Origin: Endomicrobium sp.
GTDB lineage: Bacteria > Elusimicrobiota > Endomicrobiia > Endomicrobiales > Endomicrobiaceae
Length of the DNA stretch: 64,000 bases
NCBI GenBank assembly: GCA_031273925.1
Contig: JAISQW010000005.1
Coordinates: forward strand, 1 to 64,000
Direction: 5' to 3'
Shown here in pieces: positions 10,655 through 20,887 of the stretch (position 1 is its first letter; the number at the start of each line of letters is the position of its first letter). The notes beneath the pieces were generated by a model. The model saw nothing but the letters and a program-made list of their open reading frames with translations. It did no database searches and was not told where the DNA came from. Both the position numbers and the translations under genes were made by a program.

Positions 10655-13051
10655 ATGTTTAAAGAAAAATCATTTTATGTGAAATTAATATCAACTTTTG
10701 GTTTGTTGATTACATCTGCGAAATTATCTTTCGCAAACGAAGCAAATCTTATTGTACCAAATTTATCACATGTGAATTTCTTTGGAAATTCAATTAATGG
10801 AAAAACACTTTTAACTTTTGGACTATTAATTTGTGCTTTAGGTATACTTTTTGGATTATATCATTTTTTATACGTAAAAAATCTACCAGTACATAAATCA
10901 ATGGAAAGAATTTCTGAACTTATTTATGAAACATGTAAGACATATTTAATAACTCAGGGAAAATTTATTATTACGCTTGAGATTCTTTTGGTTACTACAA
11001 TTATTTTATATTTTAAATGTTTAGAACATCTTACAACAATTAAAGTTGCTACTATTGGAATCTGCAGTGTCATAGGTATTCTAGGAAGTTATAGCGTATC
11101 ATGGTTTGGTATGAGGATCAACACTTTTGCAAATTCAAGAACAGCTTTTGCAAGTCTAATGGGAAAGCCTTTTTATCTTCATATAATACCATTGCGTGCA
11201 GGTATTGCAATAGGCATGCTTTTGATAAGTATAGAACTTTTTATAATGCTTATAATTCTAATTTTTGTCCCTTCTAATTTTGCTGGTCCTTGTTTTATAG
11301 GATTTGCTATTGGAGAATCTCTTGGAGCATCGGTGCTTAGAATAGCTGGTGGAATTTTTACAAAAATTGCTGATATCGGTTCAGATTTAATGAAAATTGT
11401 TTTTGATATAAAAGAAGATGATGCAAGAAATCCAGGAGTTATTGCTGATTGTACTGGTGATAATGCAGGAGATTCTGTAGGTCCTACTGCTGATGGATTT
11501 GAAACTTATGGCGTTACAGGTGTTGCATTAATAACATTTATAATTCTTGCTGTAAACAATCAAATCTTACAAATTAAACTTTTGGTATGGATATTTTCAA
11601 TGCGTCTAATGATGCTTATATCAAGTAGTATTTCTTATACGATAAATTATCTAATTTCAAAAAATAGATATAATAATATAGATGATATGAATTTTGAATG
11701 TCCGTTGACATCTCTCATATGGATAACATCATTATTGTCAATAACATTTACTTTTATGATCTCAAAATACATAATAGGTGATATAGAAGATAAAACTCTT
11801 TGGTTAAAACTTTCTTCTATAGTAAGTTGTGGTACTATTGCAGGAGCTGTTATACCTGAAATTACAAAGTTGTTCACATCTGTAAAAAGTAGATTTGTAC
11901 AAAATATTGTTAAGTCTTCAAAACATGGTGGTGCATCACTTAACATTCTTTCAGGTCTTACAGCTGGTAATTTTAGTGCGTATTGGATGGGCATCACAAT
12001 AATATTACTTATGACTATTGCTTATCTTATAAGTTTATTGGGATTAGATGATATAATGATTGCTCCTGCAATATTTTCTTTTGGACTTGTTGCATTTGGT
12101 TTTTTAAATATAGGCCCCATTACTATTGCTGTTGACTCTTATGGACCAGTAACAGATAATGCACAATCTATATATGAATTATCATTAATTGAAAATATAC
12201 CTAATATTCATTATGAAATTAAACAAGAATTTGGTTTTGTCCCATCTTTTATAAAATCAAAACTACTACTTGAAAAAAATGATAGTGCAGGAAATACATT
12301 TAAAGCTACTGCAAAACCTGTACTTATAGGAACTGCTGTTACAGGCGCCACAACAATGATTTTTTCAATAATTATTATGCTAACAAATAAACTTAAAAAT
12401 GGAGTAGAAAATATATCTTTATTACATGCACCTCTTTTTTTAGGCATGATTGCTGGTGGATCTATAATTTACTGGTTTACTGGAGCGTCCAACCACGCTG
12501 TAACAAGTGGAGCATATAAAGCCGTAGAGTTTATAAAAAATACTATAAAACTTGATAAAAATTCAAATAGAGCATCAAAAGAGGATTCAAAAAGTGTAGT
12601 TGCAATATGTACAAAATATGCTCAAAAAGGAATGATAAATCTATTTATGGTTATTTTTTTTACAACACTTGCATTTGCGTTTATTAATTCTTATTTCTTT
12701 ATTGGTTATCTCATTTCAATAACATTATTTGGTCTTTTTCAAGCGATATTTATGGCAAATGCTGGTGGAGCATGGGATAATGCAAAGAAATATATTGAAG
12801 TTATTTTATGTGAAAAAGGAACTGAATTGCATAAAGCTAGTATTATAGGTGACACAGTAGGTGATCCTTTTAAAGATACTTCATCTGTTGCAATGAATCC
12901 AATAATTAAATTTACAACACTTTTTGGAATTCTTGCATTACAACTTTCATTAGCATTTAAAAGAAATACTTTATTAAACTTGATATTTTCGATAACATTT
13001 TTCATAATTGCCGTCATATTTGTAATTAAATCATTTTCAGATATAGAATAA
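10655..13051 (+). CDS. hppA: Membrane-bound ion-translocating pyrophosphatase
   Basis: A 798-residue integral membrane enzyme that couples hydrolysis of pyrophosphate to ion pumping. Substrate-site motifs are present: DDARNPGVIADC and DNAGDSVGPTADGFETYG (about 255-285), and a C-terminal GDTVGDPFKDTSSVAMNP block. At the potassium-dependence site the sequence is GNTFKA (about 546-551). Lysine there marks potassium-independent, usually proton-pumping, members; dependent ones have Ala. The first 27 residues look like a cleavable signal sequence ending in SFA-NE. In an anaerobe the enzyme would recover energy from biosynthetic pyrophosphate. The ion pumped is inferred, not seen. Confidence 0.95.
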   Translation: MFKEKSFYVKLISTFGLLITSAKLSFANEANLIVPNLSHVNFFGNSINGKTLLTFGLLICALGILFGLYHFLYVKNLPVHKSMERISELIYETCKTYLITQGKFIITLEILLVTTIILYFKCLEHLTTIKVATIGICSVIGILGSYSVSWFGMRINTFANSRTAFASLMGKPFYLHIIPLRAGIAIGMLLISIELFIMLIILIFVPSNFAGPCFIGFAIGESLGASVLRIAGGIFTKIADIGSDLMKIVFDIKEDDARNPGVIADCTGDNAGDSVGPTADGFETYGVTGVALITFIILAVNNQILQIKLLVWIFSMRLMMLISSSISYTINYLISKNRYNNIDDMNFECPLTSLIWITSLLSITFTFMISKYIIGDIEDKTLWLKLSSIVSCGTIAGAVIPEITKLFTSVKSRFVQNIVKSSKHGGASLNILSGLTAGNFSAYWMGITIILLMTIAYLISLLGLDDIMIAPAIFSFGLVAFGFLNIGPITIAVDSYGPVTDNAQSIYELSLIENIPNIHYEIKQEFGFVPSFIKSKLLLEKNDSAGNTFKATAKPVLIGTAVTGATTMIFSIIIMLTNKLKNGVENISLLHAPLFLGMIAGGSIIYWFTGASNHAVTSGAYKAVEFIKNTIKLDKNSNRASKEDSKSVVAICTKYAQKGMINLFMVIFFTTLAFAFINSYFFIGYLISITLFGLFQAIFMANAGGAWDNAKKYIEVILCEKGTELHKASIIGDTVGDPFKDTSSVAMNPIIKFTTLFGILALQLSLAFKRNTLLNLIFSITFFIIAVIFVIKSFSDIE

Positions 13052-13126
13052 ATTATTTTGAAATTTGTATTATCGAAACTACCAGTTGAAAGTTCTACAC
13101 TATTCTAAAATTTATATACTAAATTA

Positions 13127-13744
13127 ATGGTTTTATTGCGAAGAAATATATTAAATATAAAAAATGAAATTAAAAGAAAATTAATACATTTATTATCATT
13201 AATATATGTTTTTGGATACTGGTATTTCCCAAAATATATAGTTGTTTATGTGCTTATAATAACAATTATAGTGGTAGCTATAGGTGAATATATGAGATTT
13301 AAAGTTCCAAATTTCAATATTTTTTTCAAAAATAATTTTAAAGGATTTTACAGGACAACCGAAATAAATAAAATAAGTGGTTTAATTTGGACATTATTGG
13401 GAGCATTATTTACGATTTTAATTTTTCATAATAAATCTATAGTATTTGTAAGTTTTCTTTATTTTACATTCGGCGATGCCGCAGCAGCATTAGCTGGTAA
13501 ATTTTATGGTAAACATAAAATTTATTTAATAACAAATAAAACTTTTGAAGGAAGTCTTGCGTGTTTTATAACATGTTTTATATCTGGACTTACTATTTTT
13601 AATTATAAATTTGCAATAATTGGTGCAATAATAGCCATGGTAATAGAAGCCATTCCATGGGAACCAAATGATAACTTTTGGATACAAACAATAAACGCGT
13701 GGCTTTTAACATCATTGTCAAATATAATGTTATGGACGAAATAG
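13127..13744 (+). CDS. Dolichol/phytol kinase-like CTP-dependent membrane kinase
   Basis: A 205-residue membrane protein with about six hydrophobic segments. It carries the signature of the Sec59/VTE5/Dgk1 family: KRKLIHLLSL near the N-terminus, FTFGDAAAALAGKFYGKHK in the middle, KTFEGS shortly after, and EAIPWEPNDNFWI near the C-terminus. Family members phosphorylate polyprenols, phytol or diacylglycerol with CTP. In a bacterium with a peptidoglycan wall, undecaprenol or diacylglycerol salvage is possible, but the substrate is unknown. No ribosome binding site is obvious. The 75-bp gap to hppA allows co-transcription. Its 3' end is 4 bp from the end of the convergent ZIP gene. Confidence 0.8.
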   Translation: MVLLRRNILNIKNEIKRKLIHLLSLIYVFGYWYFPKYIVVYVLIITIIVVAIGEYMRFKVPNFNIFFKNNFKGFYRTTEINKISGLIWTLLGALFTILIFHNKSIVFVSFLYFTFGDAAAALAGKFYGKHKIYLITNKTFEGSLACFITCFISGLTIFNYKFAIIGAIIAMVIEAIPWEPNDNFWIQTINAWLLTSLSNIMLWTK

Positions 13745-13748
13745 TATT

Positions 13749-14429
13749 TTATATAAAATATTCAGCAATAATGGTAATAATTACACCTACAAATAACATC
13801 AAGAATGCTAATTTATTATTAGATTTATATGCTTCAGGAATCAAATCTGAAGCTGCAAGAAAAATTAAAGATCCAGAGGTTATTCCTAAAAGACTACCTA
13901 GTGCAATCATTGACATATTTTTAAATATAAACATTCCAATTATTGTTCCTATTGGCGTAAAGCATGATGTGATAAGAGAGAAATTTAAAATTTTTCTTTT
14001 ACTAGCACCATTATGTAATAAAATTCCTGAAATTGTTATACCATCAGGCAATTTATGAAGTAAAATCGCAAGTGTCGTAAGAACTGCTAATTTAGAATCA
14101 GATCTGAATCCAATTGCAATAATCAATCCATCAATAACAGAATGTAAAGATAATCCAAAAACTGATGTTATTTTTATATATTCAAAATATTTGTTACAAT
14201 ACTGAAGACAAAATGTAGTTAAAAATCCATAAAATACATACATCATTACTTTAGGATTTAAGCTAAATCCTTCAGGTATTAGATGAACAAATGTGATCGT
14301 AAGTATCATACCAGCAACAAAGTTAATTATTAAAAAAGAATTATTTTCTACCCATTTATAAAATTTCAATACCGCAAAAACACCTAACATTGCAGCACAT
14401 GCAGCAAAAAGTGAATAAAAAATTTCCAT
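13749..14429 (-). CDS. ZIP-family divalent metal transporter
   Basis: A 226-residue protein with about eight hydrophobic segments. The paired metal-site helices are clear: HSVIDG (about 107-112) and HKLPDG (about 134-139), with HLIPEG earlier (about 50). ZIP proteins import Zn, Fe or Mn into the cytoplasm. It is close to ZupT/GufA members though slightly short. GGAG lies 5 nt before the ATG. It is convergent with the kinase-like gene (4-bp gap). Metal preference cannot be told from sequence. Confidence 0.87.
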   Translation of the reverse strand: MEIFYSLFAACAAMLGVFAVLKFYKWVENNSFLIINFVAGMILTITFVHLIPEGFSLNPKVMMYVFYGFLTTFCLQYCNKYFEYIKITSVFGLSLHSVIDGLIIAIGFRSDSKLAVLTTLAILLHKLPDGITISGILLHNGASKRKILNFSLITSCFTPIGTIIGMFIFKNMSMIALGSLLGITSGSLIFLAASDLIPEAYKSNNKLAFLMLFVGVIITIIAEYFI

Positions 14430-14537
14430 TTTTACTCCAACGATACTTTAAATTTTAAAAAACCATACACAAATTAAACATTTTAAACATTAAAAAATTA
14501 ATAAAAATAGAAGAGACACAATGTTTTTTCGTATCGT

Positions 14538-15566
14538 TTATTTTTCAAGCAATTTATATTTATTTTTTTCAGTATATACTATGATATTTCTCATCATTCT
14601 TACAGCTTTTTCAGGATATTTACCTATAGATGATTCAGCAGAAAGCATGGTATAATCTGTACCATCAAGTACGGCATTTGCAACATCACTAACCTCTGCT
14701 CTGGTTGGCATTGAATTATTGATCATACTTTCAAGCATTTGTGTGGCAGTAATTACAAATTTTTTATGTTCATTACATTTTTTAATTATATATTTTTGCA
14801 TTATAGGGACTGACCACAAAGGTATAGATATTCCTAAATCTCCTCTTGCAACCATTAATCCATCTACAATCCCAAGAATTCTATTTATATTCTCAATACC
14901 TAAAATATCTTCAATTTTTGCAATAAGTTTACAACTTTTATTTTTTTCTTTTTTCAAAATATCTATTAACGGCTCCATATCAGAAATATCTCTTACAAAA
15001 GAATTTGCAATATAATCAACATTATTTTTTAAAGCAAAAATCATACCATTACGGTCTTTTTCTTCAAATAACTCAAATTTAAGTTCAGCACCTGGAATAT
15101 TTACACCTTTATGTGATTTCAAAATGTAATCCATTTGAACTTTAGTAATTAATTTATTCTTTTTTGAAGATAGAACTTTTAAAGCAAGATTTCCATCATC
15201 TATAAAAATAGTCAAATCTTCTTTTATATCTGTAAGAGAATTAACATAATCTATAGGAATTATATGATCATTTCCTATTATTTTTTCATTTGTAATAACA
15301 AGTTTTTGATTCTTTTTTAATTTTATTTCATTATTTTCAATCTTACCAACTCTTATTCTATGTCCTTCAAGATCAACAAGAATTTTAACATTTTTTTTAT
15401 ATTTTTTATTTAATGTTTTTATTAAATTAATATCTTGTTTATGGTCGCATAACATTCCATGTGAAAAATTAAGCCTTGCTATTGACATGCCATCATCAGT
15501 AATTTTTTTTAAAATTTTCATAGAACGTATTGCTGGTCCCATTGTACAAATAATTTTCGTTGTCAT
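14538..15566 (-). CDS. pyk: Pyruvate kinase, two-domain form without the C-terminal regulatory domain
   Basis: Converts phosphoenolpyruvate and ADP to pyruvate and ATP. At 342 residues it is much shorter than the usual 470 or so. The N-terminus ([16 protein letters not shown]), B domain and catalytic core ([19 protein letters not shown]; the usual MTAES is MLSAES) are all present. It then stops at about [12 protein letters not shown], just where the C domain holding the allosteric site normally begins. The reading frame is clean and the stop is followed by intergenic DNA, so it looks like a stable short form rather than a frameshift. It should be unregulated or differently assembled. It feeds POR (44825-48078). 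AAAGGGGG lies upstream of the ATG, somewhat far. Confidence 0.93.
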   Translation of the reverse strand: MTTKIICTMGPAIRSMKILKKITDDGMSIARLNFSHGMLCDHKQDINLIKTLNKKYKKNVKILVDLEGHRIRVGKIENNEIKLKKNQKLVITNEKIIGNDHIIPIDYVNSLTDIKEDLTIFIDDGNLALKVLSSKKNKLITKVQMDYILKSHKGVNIPGAELKFELFEEKDRNGMIFALKNNVDYIANSFVRDISDMEPLIDILKKEKNKSCKLIAKIEDILGIENINRILGIVDGLMVARGDLGISIPLWSVPIMQKYIIKKCNEHKKFVITATQMLESMINNSMPTRAEVSDVANAVLDGTDYTMLSAESSIGKYPEKAVRMMRNIIVYTEKNKYKLLEK

Positions 15567-15650
15567 TTTACAATTAATCCCCCTTTCATATTAAATCAAA
15601 ACTATAACTTATATATATTTTTATATTAACACAACTAAACTACGCAAAAA

Positions 15651-18260
15651 TTATTTATTTTTGTTAAATTCTAAGGTGTTTTCATCTTTTTTTGAAATAT
15701 CTATAGTTATTATATCATTTTCTTTAAATTCTTTTGAAATAAGTTTCAAAGAAAGTGGATTTAATAAATAATTTTGTATAGCTCTTTTTAAAGGTCTTGC
15801 CCCAAAAACAAGATCATACCCCTTTGAAGCAATAAAAACTTTAGCTCTAGTAGTTAATTCAATATATATATTTTGCCTTGTAAGTTTTTCTTTTAAAAAA
15901 TTAATTTGTATATCAATAATTTCATCTAATTGCTGTTTAGTTAAATTTTGAAATATTATTGTTTCATCTATTCTATTTAAAAATTCTGGTTTAAAATAAT
16001 TGTAAAGTTCATTTACAATTTTAATTTTTATATCTTTATAATCAATATTATTTTTAATATAATGCGAACCTATATTTGATGTCATTATTATAATCGTATT
16101 TTTAAAATTGATTGTTCTTCCATGCCCATCAGTAAGTCTACCATCATCAAATATTTGAAGCATAATGTTAAATATTTTAGGATGTGCTTTCTCTATTTCA
16201 TCAAATAGAACTACAGAATATGGTCTTGTCCTGACAGCTTCTGTTAAATAGCCACCTTCTTGGTATCCATGATATCCCGGAGGTGCTCCTATAATACGTG
16301 ATATACTATATTCTTCTGAATATTCTGACATATCAATCCTTATAATATTTTTTTCATTGTTAAATAAAAATTCCGCAAGAGCTTTAGCAAGTTCTGTTTT
16401 ACCAACTCCTGTACGACCAAGAAATAAAAATGTTCCAATAGGTCTGTTAGGATCTGATAACCCAGAACGTGAACGGCGTACAGCATTAGATATTGCAAAT
16501 ATAGCTTCTTCTTGACCAATAACTCTTCGATGAAGTTTAGCTTCCATTTTAAGAAGTTTTTGCATTTCTTCTTCTAAAATATTAGTAACAGAAATTCCTG
16601 TCCATTCACTTACAATTTTTGCAATATCTTCTTCATCTACTTCTTCTTTTAACATTTTTTTGAGTTTTTGCAATTCAAAAAGTTTCTTATTTTCTTTATC
16701 AAGCTGTTTTTGGATCTCAGGTATTTTTCCGTATCGAATTTCTGCAACAATATTCAAATCTCCTTTTCTTTCATATATTTGTTCCTCTACTTTTATATTT
16801 TCAAGTTTTGATTTAAGACGATTAATCTCTAAAATAGAACATTTTTCTTGTTTCCAATGAAAGTACATTTCATTACATTCACCTCTTAATTTGTTTTCCT
16901 CATCTTTAATTTTAGTAAGACGTTTTTTAGATTCAATATCTTTTTCTTTTTTTAAAGCCTGTTTTTCAATCTCTAATTCTCTAATTTTACGTTCCATAAT
17001 ATCAATATCTGTTGGCTTAGAATCTATTTCTATTTTTTGTTTACTTGCAGCTTCATCTATTAAATCTATAGCTTTGTCAGGTAAATACCTATCAGATATA
17101 TATTTTGAACTTAACGTTGCTGCTGCAACTAATGCTGAATCTTTTATTTTAATCCCATGATATACTTCATATCTTTCCTTTATTCCTCTTAAAATTGCAA
17201 TTGTAGTTTCTAAAGATGGTTCTGTTGCAAACACAGGTTGAAAACGCCTTTCCAATGCTGCATCCTTTTCTACATACTTTCTATACTCATCAATAGTTGT
17301 TGCTCCGATAAGTTTAAATTCTCCACGAGCAAGCATAGGTTTTAACATATTTGCAGCATCAACTGCTCCTTCCACAGACCCTGCTCCTACTATAATATGA
17401 AGTTCATCTATAAAAAGGATAATTGATCCTTGACTTGCACAAATTTCATTAGTTACAGCCTTAAATCTATCTTCAAATTCTCCTCTATATTTTGTCCCAG
17501 CTATTAATGACCCTAAATCTAAAGATATTATTTTTTTGTTCTTTAAGTTCTCAGGCACATCACCTAAAGCTATACGTTGTGACAATCCTTCTACTATAGC
17601 GGTCTTGCCAACTCCAGGCTCTCCTATTATAACAGGATTATTTTTTATTCTTCTAGATAATACATGCATACATCTTCGTATTTCATTATCTCTTCCTATT
17701 ACAGGATCAAGTTTCCCTTTTTTTGCCAAAATAGTTAAATCTATTCCATATTTTTCTAGAACTTGGTATTTATCTTCAGGATTCTGATCTGTAATTTTTT
17801 GATTGCCTCTTATATTTACCAGTATTTTTAAAATTGTTTCTTTTGTAATTTCATGTTTCATCAATATTTTTGATGCAATTTCTGAAGTTTCACCAATTAT
17901 TGATATAAAAATATGCTCAGTTGAGATAAAATCATCTTTTAAATTTTTGGCTATTATTTTTGAATTGTTTAAAATATTGCTCAGTCCTTGTGATAAAGAC
18001 AAATTGCTAACATTTAAAACTTTTGGTTTTTTTAAAATTTCAGAAGTTAAATCTTTTAAAATGTCATTTAATAATGTAGTTTTTTTACTAATTTTTGAAA
18101 TTTTTTTTATTATATCTCTTACTATACCATTTTTTTGTTTAATAAGAATATATAAAAAATGTTCCGAAGTAACACATTGATTATTATACTTTAAAGCCAT
18201 ATCCTGCGCATCAACTAAAGCTTCTTGTGATTTAATTGTAAATTTATTAAAATGTATCAT
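15651..18260 (-). CDS. clpB: ClpB disaggregase
   Basis: An 869-residue Hsp100 ATPase that, with DnaK, pulls apart aggregated proteins in the cytoplasm. Domain order is an N-terminal Clp-N repeat domain (1-145), NBD1 with GEPGVGKT (about 212-219) and Walker B FIDELH, a long charged coiled-coil middle domain (about 400-530) that separates ClpB from ClpA/C, and NBD2 with GRTGVGKT (about 610-617) and VLFDEIEKAHP. Length is normal. AGGAAATTT precedes the ATG. No CIRCE or other heat-shock operator was recognised upstream. Confidence 0.97.
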   Translation of the reverse strand: MIHFNKFTIKSQEALVDAQDMALKYNNQCVTSEHFLYILIKQKNGIVRDIIKKISKISKKTTLLNDILKDLTSEILKKPKVLNVSNLSLSQGLSNILNNSKIIAKNLKDDFISTEHIFISIIGETSEIASKILMKHEITKETILKILVNIRGNQKITDQNPEDKYQVLEKYGIDLTILAKKGKLDPVIGRDNEIRRCMHVLSRRIKNNPVIIGEPGVGKTAIVEGLSQRIALGDVPENLKNKKIISLDLGSLIAGTKYRGEFEDRFKAVTNEICASQGSIILFIDELHIIVGAGSVEGAVDAANMLKPMLARGEFKLIGATTIDEYRKYVEKDAALERRFQPVFATEPSLETTIAILRGIKERYEVYHGIKIKDSALVAAATLSSKYISDRYLPDKAIDLIDEAASKQKIEIDSKPTDIDIMERKIRELEIEKQALKKEKDIESKKRLTKIKDEENKLRGECNEMYFHWKQEKCSILEINRLKSKLENIKVEEQIYERKGDLNIVAEIRYGKIPEIQKQLDKENKKLFELQKLKKMLKEEVDEEDIAKIVSEWTGISVTNILEEEMQKLLKMEAKLHRRVIGQEEAIFAISNAVRRSRSGLSDPNRPIGTFLFLGRTGVGKTELAKALAEFLFNNEKNIIRIDMSEYSEEYSISRIIGAPPGYHGYQEGGYLTEAVRTRPYSVVLFDEIEKAHPKIFNIMLQIFDDGRLTDGHGRTINFKNTIIIMTSNIGSHYIKNNIDYKDIKIKIVNELYNYFKPEFLNRIDETIIFQNLTKQQLDEIIDIQINFLKEKLTRQNIYIELTTRAKVFIASKGYDLVFGARPLKRAIQNYLLNPLSLKLISKEFKENDIITIDISKKDENTLEFNKNK

Positions 18261-18362
18261 AAATTTCCTATTGGTTTATAATAACATAATGTATGATGAT
18301 AATCTGAAAAAAAGAATAGAATTTGTTATTTAAAACAATTGAACTTTTAAAGATTTTATAAA

Positions 18363-19190
18363 TTATTTGAAATATTGTTCAGATAAATACGAACTACGAA
18401 TATACCTCCCAGAAATAACATGATTTATCCCCACTGAAACAGCAAAATACTTTATTGCTTCAAATTCTTTATAAGTGTATTCTTTAACTACAGGATGGTG
18501 GTTATTAGTAGGCGCAAGATATTGTCCTATAGTTAAAATATCAACATTTATGTTTTTTATATCATTAATAGTTTTCAAAATTTGATACTTATTTTCACCA
18601 AGTCCTAACATTATTCCTGTTTTAATTCTAAACCCCAAAGATTTTGCGTATTTTAATATAAGAAGAGATCGTTTATAATTAGCAGCTCCCTTTCGAATAT
18701 CATCATATAAATCACAAACAGTCTCTAAATTATGTGCAAAAACATCAGGTTTTGAATTTAAAACAATATCTATTGATTCTTTATTGCCTAAAAAATCTGG
18801 AACAAGAACTTCAATTTTTGCGCTAGAAAAAATAGCTCTTATTTTACTAACTGTTTCAGCAAAATGATTAGCACCACCATCTTTTAAATCATCTCTAGTA
18901 ACAGAAGTTATAACATTATATAAAAATCCTAGTTTTTTGATAGCTCTTGCAATTCTCAAAGGTTCTGTTTTATCAATATATTTATAGCCATATTTTTGAA
19001 TACCACAAAAGGTACATTTTCTAGTGCAAACATTACCTAATATTAAAAAAGTCACAGTTTTTCTTTTGAAACATTCATTTATATTAGGACACATAGCATT
19101 CTGACAAACTGTATTAAGTTTTTCAAGCCCATATTTTTTTCTAAAAGTAGACACTTCTGAAATATTAATTTTTTTTTTATTTTGACTCAT
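18363..19190 (-). CDS. lipA: Lipoyl synthase
   Basis: A 275-residue radical SAM enzyme that inserts two sulfurs into protein-bound octanoate. Both clusters can be traced: the auxiliary site CQNAMCPNINEC (about 29-40) and the SAM site CTRKCTFC (about 55-62). The C-terminal RSSY motif, diagnostic for LipA and a cluster ligand, is present near residue 267. No lipoate-dependent dehydrogenase or lipB is in this window, and pyruvate oxidation here is ferredoxin-linked, so the lipoylated target may be a glycine-cleavage H protein or another complex elsewhere. AAGG lies well upstream of the ATG. Confidence 0.95.
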   Translation of the reverse strand: MSQNKKKINISEVSTFRKKYGLEKLNTVCQNAMCPNINECFKRKTVTFLILGNVCTRKCTFCGIQKYGYKYIDKTEPLRIARAIKKLGFLYNVITSVTRDDLKDGGANHFAETVSKIRAIFSSAKIEVLVPDFLGNKESIDIVLNSKPDVFAHNLETVCDLYDDIRKGAANYKRSLLILKYAKSLGFRIKTGIMLGLGENKYQILKTINDIKNINVDILTIGQYLAPTNNHHPVVKEYTYKEFEAIKYFAVSVGINHVISGRYIRSSYLSEQYFK

Positions 19191-19245
19191 TATTTTTATA
19201 AATAAATACCTTAATGTAATTTTATCAATTTTTAATAACGTTCAA

Positions 19246-20799
19246 TTAATGTTTAAAATGACGTACTTTTGTTGCTATCATAGCTATATTCTTATCATTT
19301 GCAATCTTAATTAATTCTTTATCTCTTATTGATCCACCAGGTTGAATTATTGCTGTAATACCAATCTTTGCAGATTCTTCAATAATATCTGGAAATGTTA
19401 AAAAAGCATCTGATGCCAAAACAAGATGTGAAAAATGTTCAGATTTATAAAATTCTTTCATTTTTCTTATTGCTATTTTTAATGAATCAATACGACTCAT
19501 TTGTCCAGTTCCAATACCAACAGTCATTGTACCACTTGCAATAACAATTGCATTTGATTTTACATGTTTTACAATTTTTAACGCAAAATATAAGGCTTCT
19601 TTTTCATCAATTGTAGGTGAACGTTTGGTCATATTTTCTACTTCGCCTAAAATACGATTATTTTTATCTTGAACAAGCATTCCATAGGATAACATTTTAT
19701 ATTCAATACTATTTTCAAATTTTTTATATAATATTTCTTGTTTTAAAATTCTTATATTTTTTTTGCGCATCAATATATTTAAAGCAGAATGTGAATAATC
19801 TGGAGCTATAATGCATTCAACAAACAGTTTTTCTATTTCCATAGCCAAATTTTCGTCGATAAATTTATTAAAAATTACTACGCTACCGAAGGCACTTATC
19901 GGATCACATGATAGCGCTTTTAAATAAGCATCTTTTAAATTACTTTTACTTTCAGCGCAACCAGAAGGATTATTATGCTTAATAATCGCACATGCAAAAT
20001 TATCAAATTCACTGATCAAACACCAACCAGATTCCAAATCAAGATAATTATTATATGACAACTTTTTACCATATATTTGCTTTGCAGATATTACACCATT
20101 ATATTTTTTAATCTCACCAATAGAATATAGTACTGCCTTTTGATGAGGATTTTCACCATATCTTAATTCTGAAATTTTTTTAAGAGGGATTGTCATTTGT
20201 TTAGGAAATTTTTCACAAGTAAAATAAGTTGAAATTAGAGAATCATAATACGCTGTATGACGAAAAGCTTTAGCTGCCAATTTTAATCTTAATTCATTAT
20301 TAAAATGGTTATTTTTTAAACTATTAATAACAATTTTATAATCTTTAATATCGCATATTACTATAACATCATTATAATTTTTTGCTGCTGCTCTTAAGAG
20401 AGAAACACCTCCAATATCAATATTTTCTATAACATTTTTGGAGAGTGTTTTTTCTTTAGATTTTTGATTTCTATTTATAATTTTATGAAAAGGGTATAAA
20501 TTTACAACAACCATATCTATTGTTTCTATACCATGATGCTCCAACTCTTTCATATGATTTTCTTTATTTCTAATAGCAAGAATACCTCCATAAATTTTTG
20601 GGTTGAGTGTTTTTACTCTACCGTTTAAAATTTCTGGAAATTCAGTTATTTCATAAATCTCTCTACATTTAATAAACTGTTCTTTTAAAAACTTCGCTGT
20701 TACTCCTGTAGAAATTATATTCCATCCTAAAACTATTAACTCTCTTGCGAAATCAACAATTCCTGTTTTATCTGATACACTAATCAATACTGACAACAT
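19246..20799 (-). CDS. purH: Bifunctional AICAR formyltransferase / IMP cyclohydrolase
   Basis: A 517-residue enzyme for the last two steps of purine synthesis to IMP. The N-terminal MGS-like cyclohydrolase domain (LISVSDKTGIVDFAREL, and LNGRVKTLNPKIYGGIL about 58-74) precedes the transformylase domain with RYGENPHQKA (about 207-216), KHNNPSGCA (about 273-281) and a C-terminal IQPGGSIRD block. Full length. AAGGAG lies 7 nt before the ATG. IMP made here is the substrate of guaB at 60040, so de novo purine synthesis seems retained. Confidence 0.97.
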   Translation of the reverse strand: MLSVLISVSDKTGIVDFARELIVLGWNIISTGVTAKFLKEQFIKCREIYEITEFPEILNGRVKTLNPKIYGGILAIRNKENHMKELEHHGIETIDMVVVNLYPFHKIINRNQKSKEKTLSKNVIENIDIGGVSLLRAAAKNYNDVIVICDIKDYKIVINSLKNNHFNNELRLKLAAKAFRHTAYYDSLISTYFTCEKFPKQMTIPLKKISELRYGENPHQKAVLYSIGEIKKYNGVISAKQIYGKKLSYNNYLDLESGWCLISEFDNFACAIIKHNNPSGCAESKSNLKDAYLKALSCDPISAFGSVVIFNKFIDENLAMEIEKLFVECIIAPDYSHSALNILMRKKNIRILKQEILYKKFENSIEYKMLSYGMLVQDKNNRILGEVENMTKRSPTIDEKEALYFALKIVKHVKSNAIVIASGTMTVGIGTGQMSRIDSLKIAIRKMKEFYKSEHFSHLVLASDAFLTFPDIIEESAKIGITAIIQPGGSIRDKELIKIANDKNIAMIATKVRHFKH

Positions 20800-20887
20800 T
20801 TTTCTCTCCTTATATTTAACTTACACAACAACTATCAATTTTGATGTTGTTAGAAAAATATTTTGTTTTTTACAAAAAATTTACAAT

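Noticed and set aside
13678-14058. 126-codon plus-strand frame over the kinase-like/ZIP junction
   Set aside because: It overlaps the ends of two well-supported convergent genes and reads antisense through the ZIP motifs.
17803-18180. 125-codon plus-strand frame opposite clpB
   Set aside because: It is antisense to the clear ClpB N-domain, with no start signal or family features.
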